From assembly GCA_947496695.1 (NCBI GenBank), contig CANMEI010000005.1, positions 124,001 to 188,000 on the forward strand: a stretch of 64,000 nt of DNA, written 5' to 3'. Shown in pieces: positions 8,513-17,844 of this stretch; position 1 is the first letter of the stretch, and every line of letters starts with the position of its first letter. Source of the DNA: an uncultured Cellulophaga sp. Lineage in GTDB: Bacteria; Bacteroidota; Bacteroidia; Flavobacteriales; Flavobacteriaceae. A program made the translations under genes and the position numbers. The notes beneath the pieces were generated by a model that was given only the letters and a program-made list of their open reading frames with translations, did not search any database and was not told where the DNA came from.

Positions 8513-9613
8513 CTATAAATTATTGGTGAATTGTTTTACAAACTTATTATCGGCTAAAAACTCTTTTAAAATAACTTTTATAGCAGTGTATCCAGGTACA
8601 GCTACTATCATTCCTACTATACCAAAAAGTAAGCCTGCAATAATAATAATAAGGAATATTTCAAGTGGATGAGACTTTACACTATTTGAAAAAATAAATG
8701 GTTGAGAGAAAAAATTATCTATTAATTGTCCTACAACTAAACCTATAATTACATAGCCTGCTTTTGGTAAAATAACAGTACTGAAATCTGCGCCTAAATT
8801 AGTAGTCATTGTGAGTATAATCATAAGCACTCCGCCAATGATTGGGCCTATGTATGGAATCACGTTAAATAGTGCGCATAAAAAGGCAATTATAATAGCA
8901 TTTTCTATACCAACAACAAGTAATGTAATTGTATAAATCACAAAGAGAATAAAGAGCTGTAAAAGTAGCCCTACGAAGTAGCGTGATAATAAATTATTTA
9001 TCTTATTTATAGAGTTTGTCATTTTACTTTCTTTACCATCCGGAACGAACATTAATATTCCATTTTGAAAAAGATTACTGTCTTTTAAAAAGAAAAAAGA
9101 AATAAATAAAATTGAAAATAATCCGATACTTGCAGTGCTTAAAACATCAAGAAAAGAGTTTAAAAAATTTGGAATGAAACCAACATTAACTCCGTCTAGA
9201 ATATTTTTGTCAAGATGAGATTCTTTTAATATTTCAGATACAACATCTGGTGAAGAACTAAAATACTGAGTAACCTCAATATAAAGTGTATTTAAATTTT
9301 CTTGTAATTTATTAATATCTAACAATGAAAGGTTTTTACCTTGTTCTGTTAGTAAAGGAACGAATGAGGCTATAATTCCAGAAAAAATTCCAATAATGAT
9401 TATCATTGTTAAAATTACAGCTATTGTGTTCGGTAATTTTAATTTTCTTTTTAGAAAAAGAACAATAGGTCTTCCAATTAATGCAAATACTGCTGCAATA
9501 CATAAATAGGCTAAAACGGACTGTATTTTGTATAAAAAATATAGAACAACTAGTATTGATGTAATTACTCCTATGGCTCTTAAAATGCCGTTTGCAATAG
9601 TTTTAGAGGTCAT
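8513..9613 (-). CDS. AI-2E family (PerM/YdiK-type) membrane protein
   Basis: A 366-residue integral membrane protein with about seven to eight helices. The hydrophobic N-terminal pair, a soluble loop of ~75 residues (about 85-160), and a C-terminal helix block with FNVIPYIGPIIGG and PLEIFLIIIIAGLLFGIVGMI match the AI-2E/UPF0118 transporter family. Despite the name, most members have not been shown to move autoinducer-2, and some are ion antiporters. It lies 3 bases from the DUF4159 gene and 7 from the methyltransferase gene, suggesting one transcript. Confidence 0.88.
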   Translation of the reverse strand: MTSKTIANGILRAIGVITSILVVLYFLYKIQSVLAYLCIAAVFALIGRPIVLFLKRKLKLPNTIAVILTMIIIIGIFSGIIASFVPLLTEQGKNLSLLDINKLQENLNTLYIEVTQYFSSSPDVVSEILKESHLDKNILDGVNVGFIPNFLNSFLDVLSTASIGLFSILFISFFFLKDSNLFQNGILMFVPDGKESKMTNSINKINNLLSRYFVGLLLQLFILFVIYTITLLVVGIENAIIIAFLCALFNVIPYIGPIIGGVLMIILTMTTNLGADFSTVILPKAGYVIIGLVVGQLIDNFFSQPFIFSNSVKSHPLEIFLIIIIAGLLFGIVGMIVAVPGYTAIKVILKEFLADNKFVKQFTNNL

Positions 9614-9616
9614 TTT

Positions 9617-10258
9617 TTAGTTTTTAAAAACGTATTGAATAATGTTAGCTCCCATTTGTAAAGCTTTTAATCTAACCTCTTCAGGGTCATTGTGTACAGT
9701 TGGGTCTTCCCAGCCGTCACCTAAATCACTTTCAAAAGTAAATAACAATACTAGTCTATTTTTATCAAAAATTCCATATGCTTGTGGTCTTTTACCATCA
9801 TGTTCATGTATTTTAGGTAAACCATCTTCAAACTTATAAGTCTGATTAAAAATAGGGTGGTCACCTGCAAGCTCAATCAATTCTTTGTCAGGAAATATCT
9901 TTACAAGTTCTTTTTCTAAATAAGGTTTCATTCCGTAATTATCATCAATATGTAAAAAACCACCACCTAGTAAATATGTTCGAAGGTTTTGAGCATCTTC
10001 ATCAGAAAAAAATACATTACCATGCCCGGTCATATGAATAAATGGATATTGAAATAGTGTAGTGCTATTAACTTCTACAGTTTCGGGATCTTCATTTAGA
10101 TTGGTGTTAATATTGGTGTTGCAAAACTTAATTAAATTGGGAATTGCGGTAGGGTTTGCGTACCAATCGCCACCGCCATTATATTTTAAAACTGCAATAT
10201 CTTGGGCATTTATTGTTAAAAAACAGGTAAAAAATATTAAAACGGTAAGTACTTTCAT
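9617..10258 (-). CDS. Exported DUF4159 protein
   Basis: A 213-residue protein with an N-terminal signal peptide (cleavage near residue 18, TINAQ) and the DUF4159 layout: an early YNGGGDWYANP, then YPFIHMTGHG, GGGFLHIDDNYG and DHPIFN. The fold is related to class I glutamine-amidotransferase-like domains, but the catalytic cysteine is not evident. Function is unknown. It begins the - strand unit with the AI-2E-type protein and the methyltransferase, and is divergent from the DUF1223 gene. Confidence 0.82.
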   Translation of the reverse strand: MKVLTVLIFFTCFLTINAQDIAVLKYNGGGDWYANPTAIPNLIKFCNTNINTNLNEDPETVEVNSTTLFQYPFIHMTGHGNVFFSDEDAQNLRTYLLGGGFLHIDDNYGMKPYLEKELVKIFPDKELIELAGDHPIFNQTYKFEDGLPKIHEHDGKRPQAYGIFDKNRLVLLFTFESDLGDGWEDPTVHNDPEEVRLKALQMGANIIQYVFKN

Positions 10259-10298
10259 TTGAAATCGACTTTCTCTATAGTTTCAAATTTAAAATATT

Positions 10299-11076
10299 AT
10301 GAAGAATACAGGGATAATTTTTACATTACTTTTAATAAGCTTAATAATCACATCATTCAAAATTGGTTTTCATTCAAATAATAAAAGAGTTGATCTGGTA
10401 AATTTAGTAGAAAATAAAGGAGTTGTAGTGTTAGAATTGTACACATCACAAGGTTGTTCTAGTTGCCCACCTGCAGATGTTCTATTAGAGAGGGTGAAAA
10501 AGCAATATAAAGAGGAGGTTATTCCATTATCTTATCATGTAGATTATTGGAATTATATAGGTTGGAAAGATCCATTTAGTAAAGCAATATTTACCCAAAA
10601 ACAAACAACATACAATAAAAAATTTAAAAAACAGAAGCAATTATACGCCACAAGTTATTGTGAATGGAGTAGCACATTTTGTTGGTTCTAATTCTTCAGA
10701 AATGTATTCGAATATCAATATATTTAAAAATAAAAAAATAGATAATAATATTTCATTTATAAATGTAAAAACGAATTCAGATATAATAAAGTTTAATTAT
10801 GAAATTACTGGAGAAGTAATTACAAAAAAAATGCGAGTAGTTTTAGTTCTAGACAAAAGAATTACTGATGTAAAACGTGGTGAAAATAGAAATAGCACTT
10901 TAACGAATAGTAATATTGTAGTTGCTGAAAAATATTTGATACCAAGTGCAAAAGGTAGTGGAGCTATTCAAAGACCTAGTCTTGTAAATGCAAATGAAAA
11001 AATATCATTATTATTAATTTTGGAAAATAATAATTATGATATTACTGGAGCGACTAAAGCAAGTGTTGTTAGGTAA
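10299..11076 (+). pseudogene. DUF1223 thioredoxin-like exported protein, disrupted by a frameshift
   Basis: Two overlapping frames encode one protein. The first (from ATG 10299) has a signal-anchor start and the DUF1223 core LELYTSQGCSSCPPAD with its CxxC-like site and SYHVDYWNYIGWKDPF. It goes out of frame after KKFKK and stops at 10691. The second frame continues the family motif as YTPQVIVNGVAHFVGSN to the stop at 11076. Joining them needs removal of one base in the A-runs at 10617-10622 or 10626-10631; the second gives a smooth join through KNRSNYTPQ. The rest of the protein is intact, so the change is recent, a sequencing error, or rescued by polymerase slippage. Confidence 0.85.
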
Positions 11077-11097
11077 ATAAAAGATGTTTTTAATGTC

Positions 11098-11814
11098 TTA
11101 GTTTACAAATTTCATAGTGGCACAAGCAAAAATTGCAGCAGTTTCAGTTCTAAGCCTATTTTCACCTAAAGAAACAGGTTTGTAGCCATTTTTTAATGCA
11201 GTTTCTATTTCTGAATTGCTAAAATCGCCTTCAGGCCCTATAAGTATTGTGGCATTTTTAGAAGGTGTTAAGCGCTCTTTTAAATCTGTTTTTTCAGTTT
11301 TTTCGCAATGAGCGATATAAAATTGCTCTTCTTTATTTATATTTTTATTGTTTTGCTCAATAAATTCTTTGGCCGAAATAGGATTATTTAAAACTGGTAA
11401 ATGAAATTGTAATGATTGTTTCATTGCTGATTGCAAAACTTTTTGCATTCGTTCTAATTTTATAATTTTTCGTTCAGAATGATCACATATAATCGGAGTA
11501 ATTTCAGAAATGCCAATTTCCGTAGCTTTTTCTAAAAACCACTCAAAACGATCATTCATTTTAGTAGGAGCAACTGCTAAATGTAAGTTAGGTTCACTTT
11601 TTTTATGATACGTACTTTTTATAATTGTTGCGGAACATTTTCTAATATCTGTTGATATTATTATCGCTTCAAACAAAAAACCTTTTCCGTTTGTTATATA
11701 TAACGTATCACCTTCTTTTTTACGAAGTACTTTTACAATATGTCTGCTTTCATCAGCAGGAAATGTAAATTGTGGTGTATTTTCATTTATATCAAGACTT
11801 AAAAAAAGCTGCAT
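11098..11814 (-). CDS. rsmE: 16S rRNA (uracil(1498)-N3)-methyltransferase RsmE
   Basis: Methylates U1498 of 16S rRNA. The 238-residue protein has the N-terminal PUA-like segment (SRHIVKVLRKKEGD) and the C-terminal SPOUT knot with ILIGPEGDFSNSEIE and SLGENRLRTETA, which are diagnostic for RsmE. It lies immediately downstream of a decayed TfoX-like gene and of tsaD on the same strand. Length is normal for the family. Confidence 0.95.
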   Translation of the reverse strand: MQLFLSLDINENTPQFTFPADESRHIVKVLRKKEGDTLYITNGKGFLFEAIIISTDIRKCSATIIKSTYHKKSEPNLHLAVAPTKMNDRFEWFLEKATEIGISEITPIICDHSERKIIKLERMQKVLQSAMKQSLQFHLPVLNNPISAKEFIEQNNKNINKEEQFYIAHCEKTEKTDLKERLTPSKNATILIGPEGDFSNSEIETALKNGYKPVSLGENRLRTETAAIFACATMKFVN

Positions 11815-11815
11815 A

Positions 11816-12156
11816 TTATTTTAATTTATTTTGAGCGTGTGCAACGCCTAATTCTATCTAATGTTGTAATTCTTCTTCGGTTTTAAAACCATCAGGACTT
11901 ACATAAATAAATTCTTTTACCGGTTTTTTTGTAAAATCCATAGGTCTTACATGTGGATTTTGCATTATTGTTTCTATTTCACTGTTTAAAACACGAACCA
12001 TTAAGTCGTTTTTCATAATTCCAACAGTCATTTTACCTTTGTATAAAACACAAGTCCGCCAAACATTTTTTTCTGTATGATTTCGTTTAAAATTTTTTTA
12101 GGAAAAAAATAAAAAGAAGCCTCAATTCTTTTTGCTAAACGGTTATTGTAAGACAT
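11816..12156 (-). pseudogene. TfoX/Sxy-like N-terminal domain protein, decayed (frameshift plus stop)
   Basis: Reading the - strand from ATG at 12156 gives MSYNNRLAKRIEASFYFFP..KKMFGGLVF, then the frame is lost at the A-run at 12045-12048. One base further the reading resumes as YKGKMTVGIMKNDLMVRVL, RPMDFTKKPVKEFIYVSPDG and EEELQH. It then meets TAG (11858-11860) where the family has tryptophan (TGG), and continues as IELGVAHAQNKLK to a TAA at 11816. The span is 341 bases, one short of 114 codons. The TfoX-like family match is by motif memory. Two independent lesions make genuine decay likely. Confidence 0.8.
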
Positions 12157-12164
12157 TTTTATTT

Positions 12165-13193
12165 TTAAGTGTTGATTATATAGCGTGCTTTTGCGGTAAC
12201 ACTTTGGTTAGTAAATTTTTCTTCTTTGTATTTTAAATAACCAACAATACCTATCATTGCGGCATTATCTGTGCAATATTCAAATTTTGGAATGTAGGTA
12301 GTCCACCCATATTTTTTTTCACCTTCTTCAAGAGCTTTTCTAATACCTGAATTTGCAGAAACACCACCACCAATAGCAATACGTTTTACACCTGTTTGTT
12401 TTACTGCTTTTTTTAGTTTAGACATTAAAATATCAATAATAGTATACTGGATAGAAGCACAAATGTCATCCCTGTTTTCTACAATAAAGTTTGGGTTTTC
12501 TTTGGTCTGTTTTTGAATAAAATATAAAATACTAGTTTTTAATCCGCTAAAACTAAAATTTAAATCGCCAACTTTTGATTTAGGAAAAGGGAAAGCTTTT
12601 GGGTTACCTGATTGTGCATATTTGTCAATTAATGGTCCGCCAGGGTAAGGTAAACCTAATATTTTTGCACTTTTGTCAAAAGCTTCACCAACGGCATCAT
12701 CTAAAGTTTGACCTAAAATATCCATATCAAAATAATCTTTTACTAAAACTATTTGTGTATGTCCGCCACTTATGGTCATGGCTAAAAAAGGGAATGTAGG
12801 TATTTTGTGGTTTTCTTCTTCAATAAAATGAGCTAATATATGGGCTTCCATATGGTTAACTTCAATTAAAGGTATGTTTAAACCAAGTGATAATGATTTT
12901 GCAAATGAAGTTCCGACTAATAATGAACCCATAAGTCCAGGTCCGCGCGTAAAAGCTATGGCAGATAACTGTTTTTTATCGATATTTGCTTTGGCTAACG
13001 CTTGATGTACGACGGGAACAATATTTTGTTGGTGAGCTCTTGAAGCAAGTTCAGGAACAACACCGCCATATTCTTCGTGTATTTTTTGTGTTGCAACAAC
13101 GTTACTGAGTCTTTTTCTGTCGCATAAAACAGCTGCAGAAGTGTCATCACAAGAAGATTCAATAGCTAAAATATAAATTGGTTTGTTTCCCAT
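12165..13193 (-). CDS. tsaD: tRNA N6-adenosine threonylcarbamoyltransferase TsaD
   Basis: Catalytic subunit that installs threonylcarbamoyl on A37 of ANN-decoding tRNAs, an essential step. The 342-residue ASKHA-fold protein has the N-terminal AIESSCDDTSAA, the metal ligands H114 and H118 in NHMEAHI, SGGHTQ, and GGGVSANSGIR near the end. It is divergent from tamB, a pairing seen in other Flavobacteriaceae, and has a good promoter 27 bases upstream of its ATG. Confidence 0.97.
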   Translation of the reverse strand: MGNKPIYILAIESSCDDTSAAVLCDRKRLSNVVATQKIHEEYGGVVPELASRAHQQNIVPVVHQALAKANIDKKQLSAIAFTRGPGLMGSLLVGTSFAKSLSLGLNIPLIEVNHMEAHILAHFIEEENHKIPTFPFLAMTISGGHTQIVLVKDYFDMDILGQTLDDAVGEAFDKSAKILGLPYPGGPLIDKYAQSGNPKAFPFPKSKVGDLNFSFSGLKTSILYFIQKQTKENPNFIVENRDDICASIQYTIIDILMSKLKKAVKQTGVKRIAIGGGVSANSGIRKALEEGEKKYGWTTYIPKFEYCTDNAAMIGIVGYLKYKEEKFTNQSVTAKARYIINT

Positions 13194-13219
13194 TTAATGT
13201 TGGAATAATAATTGAAGTA

Positions 13220-13248
13220 CAAAGATAAAACATAAAAGTCCTATCAAA
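13220..13248 (-). promoter_or_regulatory. Flavobacterial promoter for tsaD
   Basis: On the - strand, TTTG (complement of 13245-13248), a 17-base spacer and TATCTTTG (complement of 13220-13227) match the Bacteroidota consensus. Transcription would begin about 20 bases before the tsaD ATG at 13193. Confidence 0.6.
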
Positions 13249-13263
13249 AAACTACGTAAAATA

Positions 13264-16200
13264 TTGATTAGAGTATTCTTGGTAATTTTTATTATCTGTG
13301 CTTTTACGACTCTAATATTGTCCTTGCCATTTGTGCAAACTAGTATTGCTAATTATGCAACTAGCAGTGTTAATAAGAAATTTGGAACCAATATTTTTTT
13401 AGATAAGATAAAAATATCTTTGCTGACCTGGGATGCAGATTTAAAAGGAGTGTTTATTCAAGATTACCAAAAAGACACACTTTTTCACATTGATAAAATT
13501 AATACTTCAATAAAAAGTATTAGTAATTTAATAAACGGCGATTTAGAGTTTGGAGATATTACTATTGATAATTTAAAGTTTAAATTAAAAACATATAGAG
13601 GCGAAACAAAAGCTAATATTAATGTTTTTGTTGAAAAATTGGATGATGGTAGACCACGAGACCCAGATACACCGTCTTTTTTACTAACCTCTTCTAATGT
13701 GAAAATTAAGAATAGTAATTTTAAGTTGATTAATGAGAACTTAGAAACTGTAGAGTTTTTAAATTTTCAAAACTTGAATATAAATGCCAATGATTTTCAA
13801 ATTTTAGGACCTGTAGTTACTGCTGATATTCAAAACTTATCTTTTGATAGTAAACGAGGTATAGCTGTTGAAAGTATGGCAACTAAATATACGTACACTA
13901 AAACCCAAATGCGATTTGACTCGTTAGATATTAAAACAAAAAACTCAGAATTGAGAGGGCAGGTTTTAATGGATTATGATAAAGGAGATTTTTTAGATTT
14001 TATAAATAAAGTTAAATTTAATTCTGAGTTTACAGAGTCTAAAGTTTCATTTGACGAAATAAATTTACTTTATGATCAATTTGGTAAAGGCAAAGAAGTA
14101 AGTTTTTCATCAAAGGTTACTGGTGTTTTAAATGATTTAACAGCATCTGATTTGTTTTTAGTGTCTGATTATACAGGAGTTAGAGGTAGTTTTAATTTTA
14201 AAAACCTTTTTGATCGTAATGAGCAATTTGTAATGAATGCAGATATAAGAGATTTATCAACAAGTTACTATCAATTAAGAAGTTTAATGCCTAATGTATT
14301 AGGTAAAACTTTACCTTCAGTTTTTGAAAAATTAGGAGAATTCACTATTAGAGGTAATGCAACTGTTACTGAAAATTCAATAAATTCAAAAGTAAATATT
14401 AATACAGCTATTGGTAGTAGTTATTCAGATCTTGAATTGACTAATATTAGAGATATAGACAATGCATCTTATAAAGGATTCTTCTCTTTAATAGATTTTG
14501 ATTTAGGGTATTTTATAAATGATGAAAAATTAGGAAAAACATCTTTAGATTTTAATGTAGAAGGTAAAAGTTTTTTAAAAGAAACTTTGAATACAGAGGT
14601 TATTGGAGAGGTGTATGCTATTAATTTTAATAATTATACTTATAATAATTTAAAGGTTTCTGGGGTTTTAAAAGAACAACTTTTTGATGGATTGTTGGTT
14701 TCTAATGATGAAAATGCAAAGTTTACATTTAAAGGTTTAGCGGACTTTGCAGATAATCAAAACAATTTTAATTTTATAGCTTCGGTTGATCACGCCGATT
14801 TTCGAAAACTTAATTTTATAAAAGATAGTGTCTCTGTATTTAAGGGTAATGTAAATATGGATATTACAGGTAATACGCTAGATAATATTGTTGGAGATAT
14901 AAAATTTACTAAAACAAGTTATAAGAATAAGAATGACACCTATTATTTTGATGATTTTAAAATATCATCAACTTTTGAAAATGATAGTACAAGGTTGATT
15001 GATATTAACTCTCCTGATATAATAACCGGTTTTTTAAAAGGAAGATTTAAAGTTGCAGAATTGACTAAATTAGCAGCGAATTCTGTAGGTAGTATTTATA
15101 CTAATTACAAACCTTATGAAATTTCATCAGGACAAAAAATTGCTTTTAACTTTAAAATTTACAATAAAATAGTTGAAGTATTTTTACCAGAGGTTAAGTT
15201 TGGTGTAAATACTTTTATAAAAGGTGATATTGTAGCTGATAGCGGAGATTTTAAATTAAATTTTAAATCACCTAGTATTGAAGCCTATGGGAATGTGCTA
15301 GATAGTTTAGATCTTAAAATTGATAACAAAAACCCTTTATTTAATACGTTTATTTCTGTTGCAGATTTATCTACAAATTATTACGATGTAAAAGATTTTA
15401 ATCTTATAAATACGACTTTAAAAGATACTTTATTTTTTAGAACTGAATTTAAAGGAGGTAAAGAATTTAAGGATAAATTTAATCTTAACTTTTATCATAC
15501 ATTTAATGAAAATAAAAAATCTGTAATAGGCTTAAAAACATCTGATATTAATTTTAAAGGAAGTACTTGGATTCTTAATAAAGAGGGAAATCAGAAAAAT
15601 AAAGTAATTTTAAATAGAACTCTTGATAGTATTTCAATTGAAGAAATTGTAATTAATAATGGCGATGATGAACAAGTAAGATTACGAGGCCAAATAGCAG
15701 ATTCTACTTATAAAGATTTAGCATTAGAGTTTAGTGCTGTTTCATTAAATAAAGTTACTCCAAGTATAGATAGTTTACGATTAGATGGGAAAGTTAATGG
15801 AACACTTAATATTAGGCAAAATAATAATGTGTATAGACCAACATCAAATTTAAATATAAAAGATTTTTTAGTTAATGATATACGATTAGGAGATTTAACC
15901 CTAAGTGCACTGGGTAATAAAGATTTGTCTAAAATAACGGTGAGTACTGCTTTAAATGATAAAGGAGTAGATAAGTTAGACGTTAATGGTAGTTTGGATA
16001 TTGGAGGAGATGTTACTAAAGCAGATTTGCTGGCAACATTTAATGCTTTTGATTTAGAACCTTTTAGTCCGTTAGGTCAAGAGGTTTTATCTAATATACG
16101 AGGTTTAATATATGGGAATGCAAGAATACAAGGGAGGGTTGATAACCCTGATATATCAGGAGTATTGACTTTAAATAATGCGGGTATTGGAGTGCCTTAT

Positions 16201-17703
16201 TTAAATGTAGATTATGATTTTGGTTTTAATTCAAGAGTAGTTCTTGATAAACAAACTTTTGACTTTCAAAATATTCATTTAACCGATGTAGCTAAAAATA
16301 CTAAAGCGACTTTAAATGGTGTTATTAATCATCACTTTTTTAAAGATTGGGATTTAGATTTAAAAGTAGATACAAATAAAAACCCTTTTTTAATTCTTAA
16401 TACAGATTATGCAGAAGAAGTCTTGTATTATGGTGAGGGTTATTTAAAAGGATCAGGAAGAATATACGGACCAACAAAAGCCCTTACAATAAAAATTGTT
16501 GGAGAAACAGCAAAAGGAACTTCGTTTAAAATACCACTTAGTGATGTAGCTAGTGTTGGTGATTATTCATTTATAAATTTCATAAATAAAAATGAATTAC
16601 AAGAAGAAATAGAAAAAAGAGTTTTAGATAGGTATGAAGGTTTAGAGCTTAATTTTGATTTAGGTATTACACCCGATGCTGAAGTTGAAATTATTGTAGA
16701 TCAAAAAACAGGTAGTAGCTTAAAAGGTACAGGAGCTGGTTTGGTACTTATTGAAATTAATACGAATGGTAAATTTATAATGGAAGGTGATTTTGTTGTG
16801 GTTACTGGGGAGTACCGTTACAAGTTTGGGGGAATTATAGATAAAACTTTTACAGTAGTACCAGGAGGTACTATCAACTGGCAAGGAGATCCATTAGATG
16901 CGCAATTAAATATGCAAGCAGTTTATTCATTAAACGCAAATCCAGCTCCATTGTTAGATAATTCAAGTTACGCTAAAAGAATAGCGACCAATGTGATTAT
17001 ATCTTTAAAAGAATCTTTAGCACAACCAAATATTGAGTTTGATATTGATTTTCCTTCAGCAACATCATTAACAAAGTCTGAATTAGAATATAATTTACAA
17101 GACCCAACCGTGCGTGATAATAACGCATTTTCATTATTAGCACAAGGTACTTTTATAAGTACTGATGGAGGGCTTGATCAGCAAAGTTTGGCAGGTAATA
17201 TTTTACAATCAGCATCAGGATTTATAAATTCGGTAATAGATACCAATAATGATAATGTTGATATAGGAGTATCTTATGAACAAGGAAGTACAGATGCAAC
17301 ATATCAAACAAATAATAAGGCTATTTTAAATTTTGCTACCACTATAAGTGATAAGTTGTTGTTTTCAGGTAGTTTAGGAATACCTATAGGAGGTGGTGAT
17401 GGCATAAGTCAATCTGCTGTTGGTGGAGATTTTGAATTACAATATCTTATTAATGAAGACGGAACTTTTAGAGGTAAAGTTTTTAACAGAGAAGATGAAT
17501 CTTTGCAATTAATAGGAGATTCTCAAAGTTACAAACAGGGTCTAGGTTTATCATACCAAGTAGATTTTAATTCTTTTAAAGAATTTAAAAGAAAAATATT
17601 TGGTAAAAAAGAAAAAGTAAACGCGCTTAAGCCTAAAGTGTCAGATTCAATAAATACAGAAAGAGCAAAAGACAGTTTAATGAAGAATATACCTAGCCCT
17701 TAA
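13264..17703 (+). CDS. tamB: TamB/YtfN-like translocation and assembly protein (DUF490)
   Basis: A 1479-residue envelope protein with one N-terminal membrane anchor (residues ~2-24), followed by a very long beta-rich AsmA/TamB-like repeat region. The C-terminal DUF490/TamB domain (about residues 1030-1420) includes FTVVPGGTINWQGDPLDAQLNMQAVYSL. Such proteins bridge the periplasm and are implicated in outer-membrane protein assembly and phospholipid transport to the outer membrane. No ATG precedes the anchor: the frame is open back to a TGA at 13213, and TTG at 13264 is the best start. It is divergent from tsaD. Confidence 0.88.
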   Translation: MIRVFLVIFIICAFTTLILSLPFVQTSIANYATSSVNKKFGTNIFLDKIKISLLTWDADLKGVFIQDYQKDTLFHIDKINTSIKSISNLINGDLEFGDITIDNLKFKLKTYRGETKANINVFVEKLDDGRPRDPDTPSFLLTSSNVKIKNSNFKLINENLETVEFLNFQNLNINANDFQILGPVVTADIQNLSFDSKRGIAVESMATKYTYTKTQMRFDSLDIKTKNSELRGQVLMDYDKGDFLDFINKVKFNSEFTESKVSFDEINLLYDQFGKGKEVSFSSKVTGVLNDLTASDLFLVSDYTGVRGSFNFKNLFDRNEQFVMNADIRDLSTSYYQLRSLMPNVLGKTLPSVFEKLGEFTIRGNATVTENSINSKVNINTAIGSSYSDLELTNIRDIDNASYKGFFSLIDFDLGYFINDEKLGKTSLDFNVEGKSFLKETLNTEVIGEVYAINFNNYTYNNLKVSGVLKEQLFDGLLVSNDENAKFTFKGLADFADNQNNFNFIASVDHADFRKLNFIKDSVSVFKGNVNMDITGNTLDNIVGDIKFTKTSYKNKNDTYYFDDFKISSTFENDSTRLIDINSPDIITGFLKGRFKVAELTKLAANSVGSIYTNYKPYEISSGQKIAFNFKIYNKIVEVFLPEVKFGVNTFIKGDIVADSGDFKLNFKSPSIEAYGNVLDSLDLKIDNKNPLFNTFISVADLSTNYYDVKDFNLINTTLKDTLFFRTEFKGGKEFKDKFNLNFYHTFNENKKSVIGLKTSDINFKGSTWILNKEGNQKNKVILNRTLDSISIEEIVINNGDDEQVRLRGQIADSTYKDLALEFSAVSLNKVTPSIDSLRLDGKVNGTLNIRQNNNVYRPTSNLNIKDFLVNDIRLGDLTLSALGNKDLSKITVSTALNDKGVDKLDVNGSLDIGGDVTKADLLATFNAFDLEPFSPLGQEVLSNIRGLIYGNARIQGRVDNPDISGVLTLNNAGIGVPYLNVDYDFGFNSRVVLDKQTFDFQNIHLTDVAKNTKATLNGVINHHFFKDWDLDLKVDTNKNPFLILNTDYAEEVLYYGEGYLKGSGRIYGPTKALTIKIVGETAKGTSFKIPLSDVASVGDYSFINFINKNELQEEIEKRVLDRYEGLELNFDLGITPDAEVEIIVDQKTGSSLKGTGAGLVLIEINTNGKFIMEGDFVVVTGEYRYKFGGIIDKTFTVVPGGTINWQGDPLDAQLNMQAVYSLNANPAPLLDNSSYAKRIATNVIISLKESLAQPNIEFDIDFPSATSLTKSELEYNLQDPTVRDNNAFSLLAQGTFISTDGGLDQQSLAGNILQSASGFINSVIDTNNDNVDIGVSYEQGSTDATYQTNNKAILNFATTISDKLLFSGSLGIPIGGGDGISQSAVGGDFELQYLINEDGTFRGKVFNREDESLQLIGDSQSYKQGLGLSYQVDFNSFKEFKRKIFGKKEKVNALKPKVSDSINTERAKDSLMKNIPSP

Positions 17704-17844
17704 CCACTAAAATTAAGTTTAATTTTGATAATTGTAAAGTCACTTTGTTACGAAAACGTTATAGATACAAACTATTGTAAATAAAGGGAATTATCTATTA
17801 TTTTAATCCAAAAAGATTGCTATTTTTGTTACATATTGAAGTAG

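Noticed and set aside
10617..10634. A AAA AAC-like slippery sequence suggesting programmed -1 frameshifting in the DUF1223 gene
   Set aside because: A -1 shift leads to the wrong frame; joining the two halves needs +1 (or -2). Only a one-base deletion or slippage would fit.
17821..17828. Promoter element TATTTTTG before pfkA (same octamer at 29112-29119 and 61376-61383)
   Set aside because: No TTG at the required 17-23 base distance, so these are left as isolated -7-like octamers.
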